A DNA stretch of 64,000 nt, taken from the NCBI GenBank assembly GCA_020160955.1, contig JAIUOX010000002.1, positions 1 through 64,000 of the forward strand, in the 5' to 3' direction. The position numbers and the translations under genes are program-made. The stretch is from Pseudomonadota bacterium (lineage in GTDB: Bacteria > Pseudomonadota > Alphaproteobacteria > Reyranellales > Reyranellaceae). Within the stretch, counting starts at the first letter, position 1; each line of letters begins with the position of its first letter. The notes under the pieces are model-generated. The model saw only the letters and a program-made list of their open reading frames with translations, was not told the DNA's origin and did no database searches. Shown piece by piece: positions 34,534 to 43,509 of the stretch.

Positions 34534-35142
34534 GTGTCCCGCAACGAACCCCTGCCTGCCCCCGAGTCGGACTTCGACCTGGTGGACAGCGTGCTGCGGG
34601 GCGCCCCCGGCGCCGTCGAAGCCTTCCACCAGCGCCACGGCCAGTTGATCTACCACTGCATCCGGGCGCGGGCCGGCGGGCAGGAGGCCGACGACATCTT
34701 CCAGGCCTTCTTCGAGCGGCTGGTCCGCACCGGCTACCGCCCGCTGCGCCTGTGGCAGCGCGGCACCTCCCTGCCCGTCTACCTGTCGCGCGTGATCCGC
34801 AACTTCGTCACCGACGTGCATCGCGGCCGGCGCTTCCGCGAGGAGGCGGTCGGCGGGTCGCTCGAACTCGAACCGCTGGCCGGCGGCCAGGACGAGACCG
34901 TCACCGCCGCCACCCAGTTGCGCGACCTCCGCAAGGTCGGCCTGCAGGCGTGGTCGGCCCTGGAGAGCCGCGACCGCCGGCTGGTCTGCGACCGCCTGCA
35001 CCGCGACCTCGACAACGAGACGATCGCCGGGCGGCTCAACCTGGCGCCCGGCACCCTGCGGACCGCGATGTCGCGCGCGCAGGCGCGGTACCTTGCCGAG
35101 GTCCGCCGCCGCGCCCCGGAATTCTTTCCCGACACGGCGTAA
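34534..35142 (+). CDS. ECF-type sigma70 family RNA polymerase sigma factor
   Basis: 202 residues from a GTG with GGAG six bases upstream. Region 2 (about 25-90) has the core-binding and -10 segments QEADDIFQAFFERLVRTG and YLSRVIRNFVTDVHRGRR. Region 4 (about 135-195) has ALESRDRRLVCDRLHRDLDNETIAGRLN followed by a recognition helix. No region 3 or 1.1, as in ECF factors. It is followed by a membrane protein and a CHAT protease in the same direction with 32- and 24-base gaps, so all three are probably one transcript. The target genes are unknown. Confidence 0.88.
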   Translation: MSRNEPLPAPESDFDLVDSVLRGAPGAVEAFHQRHGQLIYHCIRARAGGQEADDIFQAFFERLVRTGYRPLRLWQRGTSLPVYLSRVIRNFVTDVHRGRRFREEAVGGSLELEPLAGGQDETVTAATQLRDLRKVGLQAWSALESRDRRLVCDRLHRDLDNETIAGRLNLAPGTLRTAMSRAQARYLAEVRRRAPEFFPDTA

Positions 35143-35174
35143 CGCCGGGCCGCCCGGCACCGTCTTCCCTACAA

Positions 35175-36077
35175 ATGAGAAAATCCTGCACGCCGGTAGG
35201 GCCCCCGGATCGCGACGATGCGGCACCTCCCGAAGACCCCGTGATGCTCAGCATCCTGCGCAACGGCGGCCAGGGCTGGGCGCCACTGGCGCCCGACGAG
35301 GAACGCCTGCTCGACGACTGGGCTTCCGGCCAGCTGGCGCCGGACGGTCCCGCCGCGGCGATGGTGGCGGCGCTGGTGAGACGCAACGTGCTGGCCGCCG
35401 AGCGCCTGCTCGAGCGACGCCTGCTCGACCTCGCGGGCCGCGGGCCGGCGGCGCCCCCGCTGGCCGCCGCGACGATTGCCGCCGCGACCATGACCGCCCC
35501 GGCCGGGCGCGTGGCCCTGCCACCCCCGGCCCTGCCCGGTCGACCGCCCTGGAGCGTCTGGCCGTGGCGCTGGCCCTCGCTGGCGGGGGGCCTGGCCGGT
35601 GGATTGGTCCTCGCCTCGGTGCTGGCCATCGGCGGCGTGCCGCTGCTGCGCGAGGCGATGCGGGGCGAACCGCCGCTGCAGGTCGCGCTGGTGTCGATCG
35701 GCGACCGCGGCGCGCTGTTCGAACCGACCGACATCCGGATGCGCGGCGGCGAACGCGCGCCCGTGCCGGTCGGCGAGCGGCGCTTTCGCGACCTCGAGAT
35801 CCCGGCCGACGCGGTGAAGCGCCTGGTCGCGGACGGCGCGCGCGACGGAACGGCGGCCGACGCCGCTGCCGTGCTGCCGCTCGGCCCGCGCCGCGATCCC
35901 ACGCGCGTGCTGGTCGACGCCGCGCTGCGGGCCCGCGCCGACACCAGCCCCGAGGGCACGCGCCTGCCGGTGCGGCTGTACGACCTCGACGACCCGCGCG
36001 CCGTCGAGCTGCGGGCGGCCCTCGGCGTCTCGCCACGCCCCGGCGAACGGCTCTTCCTGCTGACGATGCGCCCATGA
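35175..36077 (+). CDS. single-pass membrane protein, putative anti-sigma factor
   Basis: 300 residues if the ATG at 35175 is used; neither it nor the GTG/ATG at 35241/35244 has a clear ribosome site, so the start is uncertain. A cytoplasmic N-terminal helical region (about 40-100; DEERLLDDWASGQLAPDG ... RRNVLAAERLLERRLLDL) is followed by a Pro/Ala-rich linker, one membrane helix (about 133-156), and a periplasmic C-terminal domain of about 145 residues. This topology and its place right after an ECF sigma factor are those of a membrane anti-sigma factor. No zinc-binding HxxxCxxC motif is present. Not recognised as a named family. Confidence 0.65.
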   Translation: MRKSCTPVGPPDRDDAAPPEDPVMLSILRNGGQGWAPLAPDEERLLDDWASGQLAPDGPAAAMVAALVRRNVLAAERLLERRLLDLAGRGPAAPPLAAATIAAATMTAPAGRVALPPPALPGRPPWSVWPWRWPSLAGGLAGGLVLASVLAIGGVPLLREAMRGEPPLQVALVSIGDRGALFEPTDIRMRGGERAPVPVGERRFRDLEIPADAVKRLVADGARDGTAADAAAVLPLGPRRDPTRVLVDAALRARADTSPEGTRLPVRLYDLDDPRAVELRAALGVSPRPGERLFLLTMRP

Positions 36078-36101
36078 AGGGGCGACCATGAGGGAGAAGC
36101 C

Positions 36102-38906
36102 GTGAAGCGGCCGCCGGCGCGCCGCCTGCTCGTCGTCGTGGCGCTGCTCGCCGGGCTCGTGCTGGCCCGCGCCCCGCCTGCCGCCGGCCAGGACGAGCCC
36201 CTGGCCACCGCGACCGGCGGCGTCGCGCAGATGCTGGCCGCGGGACGAACCCTCGACGTCACCGCCGCGCTGGTCTCGGGATTCGCCACGCTGCCGCCGG
36301 CCGAGCACGAATCGTGGTTCTTCTTCGCGGCCATGACCTGCCTCTCGCTCGAATCGACCGACTGCGCGGCGGCAGTGCTCGGCCTGCCGCTCGTCCTCGA
36401 GTTCACGCCCGAGCGCGTCTACCCGCAGACGGCCGGCGCGCTGATCCTGCTGACGGCGTGGTTCAGCGCCGCGATCGGCGAGGATCGCGGCGCCCGCCGG
36501 CTGGCGGAGACCGGCATTCCCAAGGCGCTGGCGACCCCGCTGTCGCGCCCGGTGCTGTACGCCGAGTTCGCCCTGCTGGCGGCGCAGCAGGCGCGCCGGG
36601 CGAACAACTTCGCCCTCTCGCGCAGCTACCTCGACCGCGCGCTGGCGACCACGCTGTCCTTCCAGGACGAACGCCACGCCGCGACCGGGCTGGTGCTGCG
36701 CATCATCCGGCAGCACGTCGCCAACTACGATGCCGAGCGGGCGCTGCGCCTGTTCGTGGCGGCCGAGACGCTGTTCGAGACGGTGCCGCGCGCCAGCCTG
36801 CAGTATGTCCAGTTGCTGCGCCTGCGCGCCGAGCTGAACGGCTATCGCGGCGATCCGCGGGCGGCGTCGCAGGACCTGCTGCGCCTGGTCGATCGGCTGG
36901 ACGACCTGCAGCTCGAGCCCGGCGTCCGCGAGACGATGCGGGCCGATGCCTACTCGCAGCTGATCGTCCTCGAGACGCTGGCCGGCGAGCGCGACGTCGC
37001 CCGCGCGTTCCTGCTCCTGCACCCGCTGGCGGAGCGTCGCGCCGGGATCCACGCCCGCGGCCGCTTCGCCGACGCCACCGAGTTCTGGTTCGCCGTGACC
37101 GAGGAGTTCATCCACGGCGACGGCGCGCGCCTCGGGACCGATGGCTGGCGGGCGCTGCTCGAGCAGCCGATCGACTGGACGACCCACGACGACGATCGCG
37201 AGCAGGCCGAGGCCTTCGCCCGCCTCGCCGCCAGCGTGAACCGGCTGCGCCGCGGCGAGCCCGGGGCCCGGGCCAGCCTTCTCGAGGCCGCCCATCGCCG
37301 GCTGGCGACGCTGCAGCGGCTGCATCGCCAGTCGGTCTTCGCCTCGCCGCTGCCGTCGTGGCCGGATCGCCTGCTGCTCGAGATCGCCGCGACGGCAACG
37401 ATCGCCGCGCCGTCACCCGATCTCGGCCTGCTGCTCGGGGTCCACGTCGTGCTGGCGCGCTCGCTGCACTCGCGGTCCGACGACACGCTGGCCGCCTTGG
37501 CCCGCTATCGCACCGACGCCGGTCGCCGCGCCGTGCAGGGCCTCTACGTCACCGACCTGCAGCGCATCGACTGGGAGACCGCGGCGCTCGAGGCGCTCGG
37601 CCGGCGCCTGCTCGGACCGCCCGGCACGGCCGCCGACCGCGCCGCGATCGTCTCTGCGGCGGGCGACTTCACCCGGCGCCAGGCCAGCCTGCGCGCCGCC
37701 CTGGTCACCCCGCCCGGCGGCCAGCCCGAGGGCGAGCGGGTCGGCATCCGTGCCCTGCAGCACCGGCTGCAGCCCGACGAGGCCCTGCTGTTCTACGTGC
37801 CGATGCTGGACGGCCAGCTCGCCAAGGTCTGCCTGCGCCGCGACCGGGCGATGGCGCGCTCGGAACCGATGGACAACGAAGACTTCGCGCAGGCCCGGCG
37901 GCTGGTCGCCGCCCTGCTGTCCGACGAGCCGCCGTCGCCCGACGACGACCGCCGGTTCCCGGTCGCGGCCGCCGTCCGGCTGCACCGCATCCTGCTCGGC
38001 GACCTCGAGCCCTGTCTCGACGGGGCGCGGCGCGTCCACCACGTGCCGCCGCGCGGCCTCGAGCGCCTGCCGCCCGGCATCCTGCTGGCCGAGCCGCCGC
38101 CGCTGCTCGGCGACCGTCACGACCTGCGCGCGGCGCACTGGCGCGTGCGCGACCTCGCGTTCGTCCAGGAGACCTCGATCAGCGCCTTCCTCGCCGCGCG
38201 CCGGCTCGCCGGCACGCGCACCGCCCGCCTCGACTACCTCGGCGTCGGCGACCCGGTGCTGGCGGCGCCGGTGATCGGCAGCGCCTTGCCCGAACTGCCC
38301 GAGGCCTCGCAGGAACTGCAGGCGGTGGCCGGCCTGTTCCCGGCCGACCGGGCGCGGGTGCTGCGCCGCGCCGACGCCACCGAGCAGCGGCTGGGCGAGG
38401 CCCCCGCCGGGGACTACGACATCCTGCACTTCGCGACGCACGGCCTGACACGCCACGACCTGCCCGACCTCGCCGAGCCCGGCCTCGTCCTGACCGCGGC
38501 CGCCGGCAGCGACGGCTTCCTGCCGGCATCGCGGATCGCCACCTGGCCGCTGCGCGCCCGGCTGGTCGTGCTGTCGGCCTGCAACTCCGCCCGCCACGAC
38601 CCCCTGCTCGGCGATCGCGGCATCCAGGGCCTCGCCACCGCCTTCACCCTGGCCGGCGTGCCGTCGACGATCGCCGCCCTGTGGCCGGTCGACAGCGCGC
38701 TGGCGCGCGACACCATCGTCGCCACCTTCGCCGCGGCGCGCGGCGGGGGCAGCGGGGGCGGCGTCGCGATCGCCGACGCGCTGGCCCTCGCGCAGCGGCG
38801 CCACCTCGACGGGCCGACGCCGCGACCGCTGCTGCATCCCCGCTTCTGGGCCGCGCTGGTGGTGATGGGCGACGGCGCGATGACGCTGGCCGCCGCGACG
38901 CCCTGA
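36102..38906 (+). CDS. secreted TPR-CHAT caspase-like protease
   Basis: 934 residues from a GTG, with AGGGAG upstream. A signal peptide (MKRPPARRLLVVVALLAGLV ... AAGQ) places it in the periplasm. Residues of about 100-460 form helical TPR-like repeats (RRANNFALSRSYLDRALATT, YDAERALRLFVAAETLF). The C-terminal CHAT domain (about 640-930) has the catalytic His780 in HFATHG and Cys827 in VLSACNSA, plus GIQGLATAFTLAGVPSTIAALW, so it should be an active caspase/separase-like peptidase. Third gene of the sigma/membrane-protein operon. Related TPR-CHAT proteins serve as regulated proteases; an exported one with a sigma factor is noteworthy. Confidence 0.88.
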   Translation: MKRPPARRLLVVVALLAGLVLARAPPAAGQDEPLATATGGVAQMLAAGRTLDVTAALVSGFATLPPAEHESWFFFAAMTCLSLESTDCAAAVLGLPLVLEFTPERVYPQTAGALILLTAWFSAAIGEDRGARRLAETGIPKALATPLSRPVLYAEFALLAAQQARRANNFALSRSYLDRALATTLSFQDERHAATGLVLRIIRQHVANYDAERALRLFVAAETLFETVPRASLQYVQLLRLRAELNGYRGDPRAASQDLLRLVDRLDDLQLEPGVRETMRADAYSQLIVLETLAGERDVARAFLLLHPLAERRAGIHARGRFADATEFWFAVTEEFIHGDGARLGTDGWRALLEQPIDWTTHDDDREQAEAFARLAASVNRLRRGEPGARASLLEAAHRRLATLQRLHRQSVFASPLPSWPDRLLLEIAATATIAAPSPDLGLLLGVHVVLARSLHSRSDDTLAALARYRTDAGRRAVQGLYVTDLQRIDWETAALEALGRRLLGPPGTAADRAAIVSAAGDFTRRQASLRAALVTPPGGQPEGERVGIRALQHRLQPDEALLFYVPMLDGQLAKVCLRRDRAMARSEPMDNEDFAQARRLVAALLSDEPPSPDDDRRFPVAAAVRLHRILLGDLEPCLDGARRVHHVPPRGLERLPPGILLAEPPPLLGDRHDLRAAHWRVRDLAFVQETSISAFLAARRLAGTRTARLDYLGVGDPVLAAPVIGSALPELPEASQELQAVAGLFPADRARVLRRADATEQRLGEAPAGDYDILHFATHGLTRHDLPDLAEPGLVLTAAAGSDGFLPASRIATWPLRARLVVLSACNSARHDPLLGDRGIQGLATAFTLAGVPSTIAALWPVDSALARDTIVATFAAARGGGSGGGVAIADALALAQRRHLDGPTPRPLLHPRFWAALVVMGDGAMTLAAATP

Positions 38907-39014
38907 AAGGCATGCAGGACGACTGAAATACGTCGCGGTTGAATACGCATAATTACTGCTGTTTGATGCCGGCGCAGGCCCGGCCAACGGGCGAGAAAAA
39001 AGGAAACGCCCGCG

Positions 39015-40316
39015 ATGACGACCGACCAGCGCCCGCTCAAGGGCGCCTGGGGCATGACCGCCCTGCTGCTGCTGTTCATGCTGATCAACTTCGCCGACAA
39101 GGTCGTGGTCGGCCTCGCCGCGCGGCCGATCATGGCCGACCTCCACCTGACGCCTGAGCAGTTCGGCCTGCTGGGCTCGTCGTTCTTCTTCCTGTTCGCG
39201 ATCTCCGCGGTGATCGTCGGCTTCATCGCCAACCGGGTGCAGACGCGGCACACGCTGCTGGTCATGGCGATCATCTGGTCGCTGGTGCAGTTCCCGATGC
39301 TGGGCACGGTGTCGCTGGAGCTGCTGATCGCCTGCCGCATCGTGCTCGGCGCCGGCGAGGGCCCGGCCAACCCGGTCGCCCTGCACTCGATCTACAAGTG
39401 GTTCCCCGACCACCTGCGCGGCCTGCCGACCGCGATCATCGCGCAGGGCTCGGCGCTGGGCGTGATCGTCGCCGTGCCGACGCTCAACTGGATCATCGTC
39501 ACCTACAGCTGGCACTGGGCGTTCGGCGCGCTGGGCATCGCCGGCCTGTGCTGGGTCGCGCTGTGGCTGGTGTTCGGCCGCGAGGGCACGCTGGTCGACA
39601 AGCCGCACACCTTGGCCGAGGGCATGGTCGAGCGCATCTCCTACTGGCGCCTGCTCACCTGCCCGACCATCCTGGCCGCCTGCGCCGCCGGCTTCGCCAG
39701 CTACTGGGGCCTCGCGCTCGGCCTCACCTGGTTCACCTCGTACCTCGTCGACGGACTGGGCTACAGCCAGACCGTGGGCGGCAACCTCACCATCCTGCCG
39801 TGGGTGTTCGGCATGGTCGTCGTGCTGACCGGCGGCTGGCTGTCGCAACGCCTCAAGAAGGCCGGCGTGTCGAGCCGCCTGTCGCGCGGCGCGCTGGCCT
39901 CCGCCACGGTGTTCATCGGCGGCTGCATCCTGCCATTCGTCGGCAGCATGCCGACGCCCGGCCTCAAGGTCGCAGCCCTGGTCGTCGGCGCCGCCATCGG
40001 CAGCACGATCTACGTCGTGACGCCGATGATCGTCAGCGAGCTGACGCCGCAGCCGCAGCGCGCGGCGATGCTGGCGATCGTCACCTCGCTGGTGACGCTG
40101 GCCGGGGTGATCGCGCCGCTGGCGATGGGCGCCGTGATCCAGCAGGCCGCCTCGCCGGTCGCCGGCTACGAGAAGAGCTACGTCATCCTCGGCGTGCTGC
40201 TGCTGGTCGGCGGCCTGGTCGGGTTGCTGTTCATCCGGCCCGAGCACGACCGGGCCCGGCTGGCGGCGCATGCCACCGCGGTGCCGCTGGCCGGCACCGT
40301 CGCGGCCCGCGCCTGA
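39015..40316 (+). CDS. MFS transporter, anion:cation symporter type
   Basis: 433 residues with twelve hydrophobic segments. The N-terminal NFADKVVVGLAARPIMADLHLTPEQFGLLGSSFF and the GAGEGPANPVALHSIYKWFPDHLRGLP segment are typical of the ACS/sialic acid-hexuronate branch of the major facilitator superfamily, which imports organic acids with protons. An AGGAAA ribosome site precedes the ATG. It is 108 bases beyond the CHAT gene in an AT-rich gap and probably has its own promoter. The substrate is unknown. Confidence 0.88.
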   Translation: MTTDQRPLKGAWGMTALLLLFMLINFADKVVVGLAARPIMADLHLTPEQFGLLGSSFFFLFAISAVIVGFIANRVQTRHTLLVMAIIWSLVQFPMLGTVSLELLIACRIVLGAGEGPANPVALHSIYKWFPDHLRGLPTAIIAQGSALGVIVAVPTLNWIIVTYSWHWAFGALGIAGLCWVALWLVFGREGTLVDKPHTLAEGMVERISYWRLLTCPTILAACAAGFASYWGLALGLTWFTSYLVDGLGYSQTVGGNLTILPWVFGMVVVLTGGWLSQRLKKAGVSSRLSRGALASATVFIGGCILPFVGSMPTPGLKVAALVVGAAIGSTIYVVTPMIVSELTPQPQRAAMLAIVTSLVTLAGVIAPLAMGAVIQQAASPVAGYEKSYVILGVLLLVGGLVGLLFIRPEHDRARLAAHATAVPLAGTVAARA

Positions 40317-40323
40317 CCTCCGC

Positions 40324-41193
40324 CTAGCCCTTGACCGCGCCGGCGGTCAGGCCCGACGACATGAACCTGCGGAAGGCGTAGTAGATCAGCGCCGGCGGCA
40401 GGGCATAGAGGAAGCCGGCGGTCATCAGCAGCTCCCACGGCGAATCGTCGGCCGACAGGAAGTTGCCCAGCGCCACCGGCAGGGTGATCGCCGTGTCCTT
40501 CGACAGCAGCAGGAAGGCGTAGAGGTACTCGTTCCACGCCAGCAGCAGCGCGTAGGTGCCGACCGCGATCATCGACGGTACCATCAGCGGCAGGTAGATC
40601 ATGCGGAACAGCTGGAACGGCGAGGCGCCGTCGATCATCGCGGCCTCGTCGAGTTCCTGCGGCAGCTTGTCGGAGGCCTGGCGCAGGATCCAGATCGCGT
40701 AGGGCGAGGAGATGGTGGCCATCGCCAGCACCAGCGACCAGTCGTTGTTGAGCAGGCCGTACATGCCCATCGTCTTGTACATCGGCACGGCGAGGAACGC
40801 GGCCGGGATGAAGTAGGTCAGCAGCGCGAGGTTCATCACCACCCGGCCGCCCTTGAAGCGCAGCCGGCTGATCGCGAAGGCCGCGGCGGTCGCGACGCCC
40901 AGCGTGATCGCCGCGGTGCCCACCGAGATCACCAGCGAGTTGAACATCTGCAGCCAGAAGTGGTTCAGGAAGTGGTGGCGCTGGCCGATCACGGTGGCGA
41001 AGTTGCGCAGCGTCGGGTCGGTCGGCCAGAGCTGGCCCGAGAACGCCGCGTCCTTCGGCGAGATCGCGAACAGGACCATGTGGTAGATCGGGATCAGCGT
41101 CCACAGCAGCAGCGGGATGCCGACCAGCAGCAGCGCCGCCTCCAGCCCGGCCTCGCGCCGGATCTTCCTCCAGTTCAGGGGGCTCCAGTTCAT
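40324..41193 (-). CDS. sugar ABC transporter permease, MalG type
   Basis: 289 residues with six membrane helices. The coupling motif EAAMIDGASPFQLFRMIYLPLMVPSMIAVGTYALLLAWNEYLYA is the EAA loop of carbohydrate-type permeases, and the C-terminal SSGLTAGAVKG is typical of MalG-like proteins. It overlaps the MalF-type gene by ATGA. No MalK-like ATPase follows; the next gene is convergent, so the ATPase must be supplied from elsewhere. Confidence 0.92.
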   Translation of the reverse strand: MNWSPLNWRKIRREAGLEAALLLVGIPLLLWTLIPIYHMVLFAISPKDAAFSGQLWPTDPTLRNFATVIGQRHHFLNHFWLQMFNSLVISVGTAAITLGVATAAAFAISRLRFKGGRVVMNLALLTYFIPAAFLAVPMYKTMGMYGLLNNDWSLVLAMATISSPYAIWILRQASDKLPQELDEAAMIDGASPFQLFRMIYLPLMVPSMIAVGTYALLLAWNEYLYAFLLLSKDTAITLPVALGNFLSADDSPWELLMTAGFLYALPPALIYYAFRRFMSSGLTAGAVKG

Positions 41194-42068
41194 TTCGACA
41201 GCCGCTTCATGAGCACCCAGACCAGCGGCAGGATCAGCGGCAGGGCGCAGACGATGGTCGCCATGGCGAGCCCGACCTGGTCGAGGCGCAGGTAGCGGAT
41301 GCCGAGCGTCGCCAGCACGTGGGTGAGGTCGGCCGGGCCGCCGCCGGTCAGCAGGTAGACGCTGTTGAAGTCGCCGACCGTGAAGATCATCGAGAGCAGC
41401 GTGCAGGTCGCGTAGAGCGTGCTCATCGACGGCCACGTGATGTAGCGGAAGCGGTGCCAGCCGCCCGCCCCGTCGACCGAGGCGGCCTCGTAGAGCTCGT
41501 GCGGGATGGCCAGCCGGCCGGCCAGCAGGATCAGCGTCCAGAACGGCAGCGACTTCCAGATGTGGACGGCCATGGCGAGGCACAGCGCCAGCGTCGGGTC
41601 GTTCAGCCAGTTCGGCCCGTCCTCGGCGGTCAGGCGGAAGATCAGCTGGTTCACGACGCCCCACTCGGGGTTCAGCATGAACCGCACCGACAGGATGGTC
41701 GGGATCGACGGCACCGCCCACGGCAGCACGAACAGCACGGCCAGCACCTTCACCCACCAGCGCCGGTTGGTGAAGAAGCCGGACAGGAACAGCGCGATCG
41801 CCATCTTGAGGTTGATGGCGACGATCAGGAACACCAGCGTGTTGACGACGGTGCGGGCGAAGATCGGGTCGGCCGCCAGCTGGATGTAGAGTTGCGGATC
41901 GCGCGCCAGCCAGAAGCTGTAACCGACCGGGAAGACGACGAAGCCCGCGAAGATCGCGACGTAGGGCGCGACGAAGATCAGCCCCCAGGCCTGGCGGGCC
42001 GAGAGCGAAAAAAGACCCCGCCGGGAAGGCTCCCGGCGGGTCTCGGTGTCGACGGCGGTCGCGGTCAT
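41190..42068 (-). CDS. sugar ABC transporter permease, MalF type
   Basis: 292 residues, six membrane helices. The EAA loop is YEAASVDGAGGWHRFRYITWPSMSTLY, and the periplasmic NPEWGVVNQLI segment is typical. The ATG at 42068 has no clear ribosome site, and the first 20 codons contain a strong intrinsic terminator (42008-42042). The true start could therefore be later, though no better-placed ATG or GTG precedes the first membrane helix. Pairs with the MalG-type permease. Confidence 0.88.
   Translation of the reverse strand: MTATAVDTETRREPSRRGLFSLSARQAWGLIFVAPYVAIFAGFVVFPVGYSFWLARDPQLYIQLAADPIFARTVVNTLVFLIVAINLKMAIALFLSGFFTNRRWWVKVLAVLFVLPWAVPSIPTILSVRFMLNPEWGVVNQLIFRLTAEDGPNWLNDPTLALCLAMAVHIWKSLPFWTLILLAGRLAIPHELYEAASVDGAGGWHRFRYITWPSMSTLYATCTLLSMIFTVGDFNSVYLLTGGGPADLTHVLATLGIRYLRLDQVGLAMATIVCALPLILPLVWVLMKRLSK
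42008..42042 (-). terminator. intrinsic terminator inside the 5' end of the MalF-type gene
   Basis: On the minus strand GACCCGCCGGGA, a four-base loop, and TCCCGGCGGGGTC (one bulged base) are followed by six T. The hairpin lies between 42,042 and 42,014 and the T run ends at 42,008, inside the coding start of the permease. It should stop most transcripts from the binding-protein gene. Confidence 0.85.
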
Positions 42069-42087
42069 GCGAGGCGCGGAGCCGCGA

Positions 42088-43455
42088 TCAGTTCGCGACT
42101 TCCTTGATGCGCACGATCATCTCGTCCACGGCCTTGTCGACCGGGACCTTCTCGCTGACCACGCGGTTCATCGCCTTGGCCCAGACGTTTTCGTTGTTGA
42201 GGATCGTGAACTTCCAGTTCTTGGTGAACTCGAAGGGCAGCGTGCCGGCCATGAACTGGTCGTAAACCGCCTTGCGGTGCGGATCGGCCTGCCAGAACGC
42301 GCTCTTCTGGCTCTCCTTGGTGACCGGGAACCAGCGGCCGAGGGCGCCCTCGACGTACGGGCGGAGGTTCTCCTCCTCCATCAGGAACTTCAGGAAGTCG
42401 CGGGCGCGTGCCTTGTTCTTCGACTCCTGGAAGATCACGCCGACCTTGACCGCGGCGCGGTAGACCATCGGCGTGCCGTCCGGCTTCTTGGGGAAGCCCG
42501 AGGTGGCGATCAGCTCGTCGTAGGCCTTGCGGCCGGCGGCGCGCTGCTCCGGCGTGAGCTGCGGGTTGTTGGCGTCGTCCAGCCACTTGGCGGCGATCGA
42601 GATCGTGTAGTTGTGCGTCATCACCGTCGTGCGGTTGTGGAAGGCGACGTTGTTGTCGGGGTCCTTCCAGGTCGTCGACGAGGGCGGCGTGCAGCCCTTC
42701 ACGTAGACGTCGGTGTAGTCCTTGAGCGCGTTGATCAGACCGGCCCGCACCTTCGGGTCGTCGACCAGCAGCTTGCCGGAATCGTCGACCAGCTTGACGT
42801 TGTAGGCATCGACCCAGCTCAGGAACGACTGGAACGAGTCGGTCGACTCGACGCCCATCGGGCTGCCGATGCCGTAGACCCGCTGGCCGGTCGCCTTGCG
42901 CACCGCCGGCTGGACCTTGTCGCACCAGAAGGACCAGTACTCCTTCCAGGTGCCGGGAATCTCGCTCTCCTTGATGCCGGCCTGGGCCAGCATGTCCTTC
43001 CAATACTGGATGTGCAGCGTCTGCTGCTTGATCGGGAAGGCGTAGTAGGCCTTCTTCTTGGCCTTGTCGTTGAACAGGAACGCCGTCTCGACGGTGTTCG
43101 GCGAGAAGCGTCCCAGCATCGGCTGGATGAGGTCGGAGATGTCCTCGAGCTTGCCGTCGAACGCCCACTTGCTGGCGACCTGGACGTCGTAGGTGTCCGA
43201 GTAGGCGATGTCCGGCACCGTGCCGGCGTCGAGCGCGGCGACCGACTTCGGGATCATGTCCTGCACCGCGTACTGCGACAGGTCGATCTTCACGCCGGTC
43301 TTGGCCTCGTACTTCTTGATCGCCTCGAACAGGGCGTCGTCCTCGGACTTGTAGAAGCCCTTGACCCACCACACGGTGAGCTTTTCCTGGGCGTAGCCCG
43401 GCGTCGCCGACACGGCGAGCGCAGCCGCAACGGCGGCAGCCAATACGCGTCTCAT
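42088..43455 (-). CDS. sugar ABC transporter extracellular binding protein
   Basis: 455 residues with a signal peptide cut near GYAQ. Type I-like sugar-binding features include KLTVWWVKGFYKSEDDALFEAIKKYEAKTGVKID, PDIAYSDTYDVQVAS, and a terminal RRVVSEK region. It delivers substrate to the MalFG-type permeases directly downstream (19 bases). The terminator in the next gene implies far more binding protein than permease, as is usual for such systems. Substrate unknown; the size fits a di- or oligosaccharide or glycerol-phosphate receptor. Confidence 0.9.
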   Translation of the reverse strand: MRRVLAAAVAAALAVSATPGYAQEKLTVWWVKGFYKSEDDALFEAIKKYEAKTGVKIDLSQYAVQDMIPKSVAALDAGTVPDIAYSDTYDVQVASKWAFDGKLEDISDLIQPMLGRFSPNTVETAFLFNDKAKKKAYYAFPIKQQTLHIQYWKDMLAQAGIKESEIPGTWKEYWSFWCDKVQPAVRKATGQRVYGIGSPMGVESTDSFQSFLSWVDAYNVKLVDDSGKLLVDDPKVRAGLINALKDYTDVYVKGCTPPSSTTWKDPDNNVAFHNRTTVMTHNYTISIAAKWLDDANNPQLTPEQRAAGRKAYDELIATSGFPKKPDGTPMVYRAAVKVGVIFQESKNKARARDFLKFLMEEENLRPYVEGALGRWFPVTKESQKSAFWQADPHRKAVYDQFMAGTLPFEFTKNWKFTILNNENVWAKAMNRVVSEKVPVDKAVDEMIVRIKEVAN

Positions 43456-43509
43456 CGTTTCCTCTTTCGTTGTCTGTCGTCCCGTCCCCGGACGTGTTGA
43501 GAGTCGATA

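Noticed and set aside
36062-36101. Tiny open frame with ATG between the membrane protein and CHAT genes
   Set aside because: It is only a few codons long and simply overlaps the ribosome site of the CHAT gene.
37413-40271. A 952-codon open frame on the minus strand
   Set aside because: It covers the opposite strands of two unrelated, well supported genes (CHAT protease and MFS carrier) and has repetitive Arg/Gln/Asp composition.
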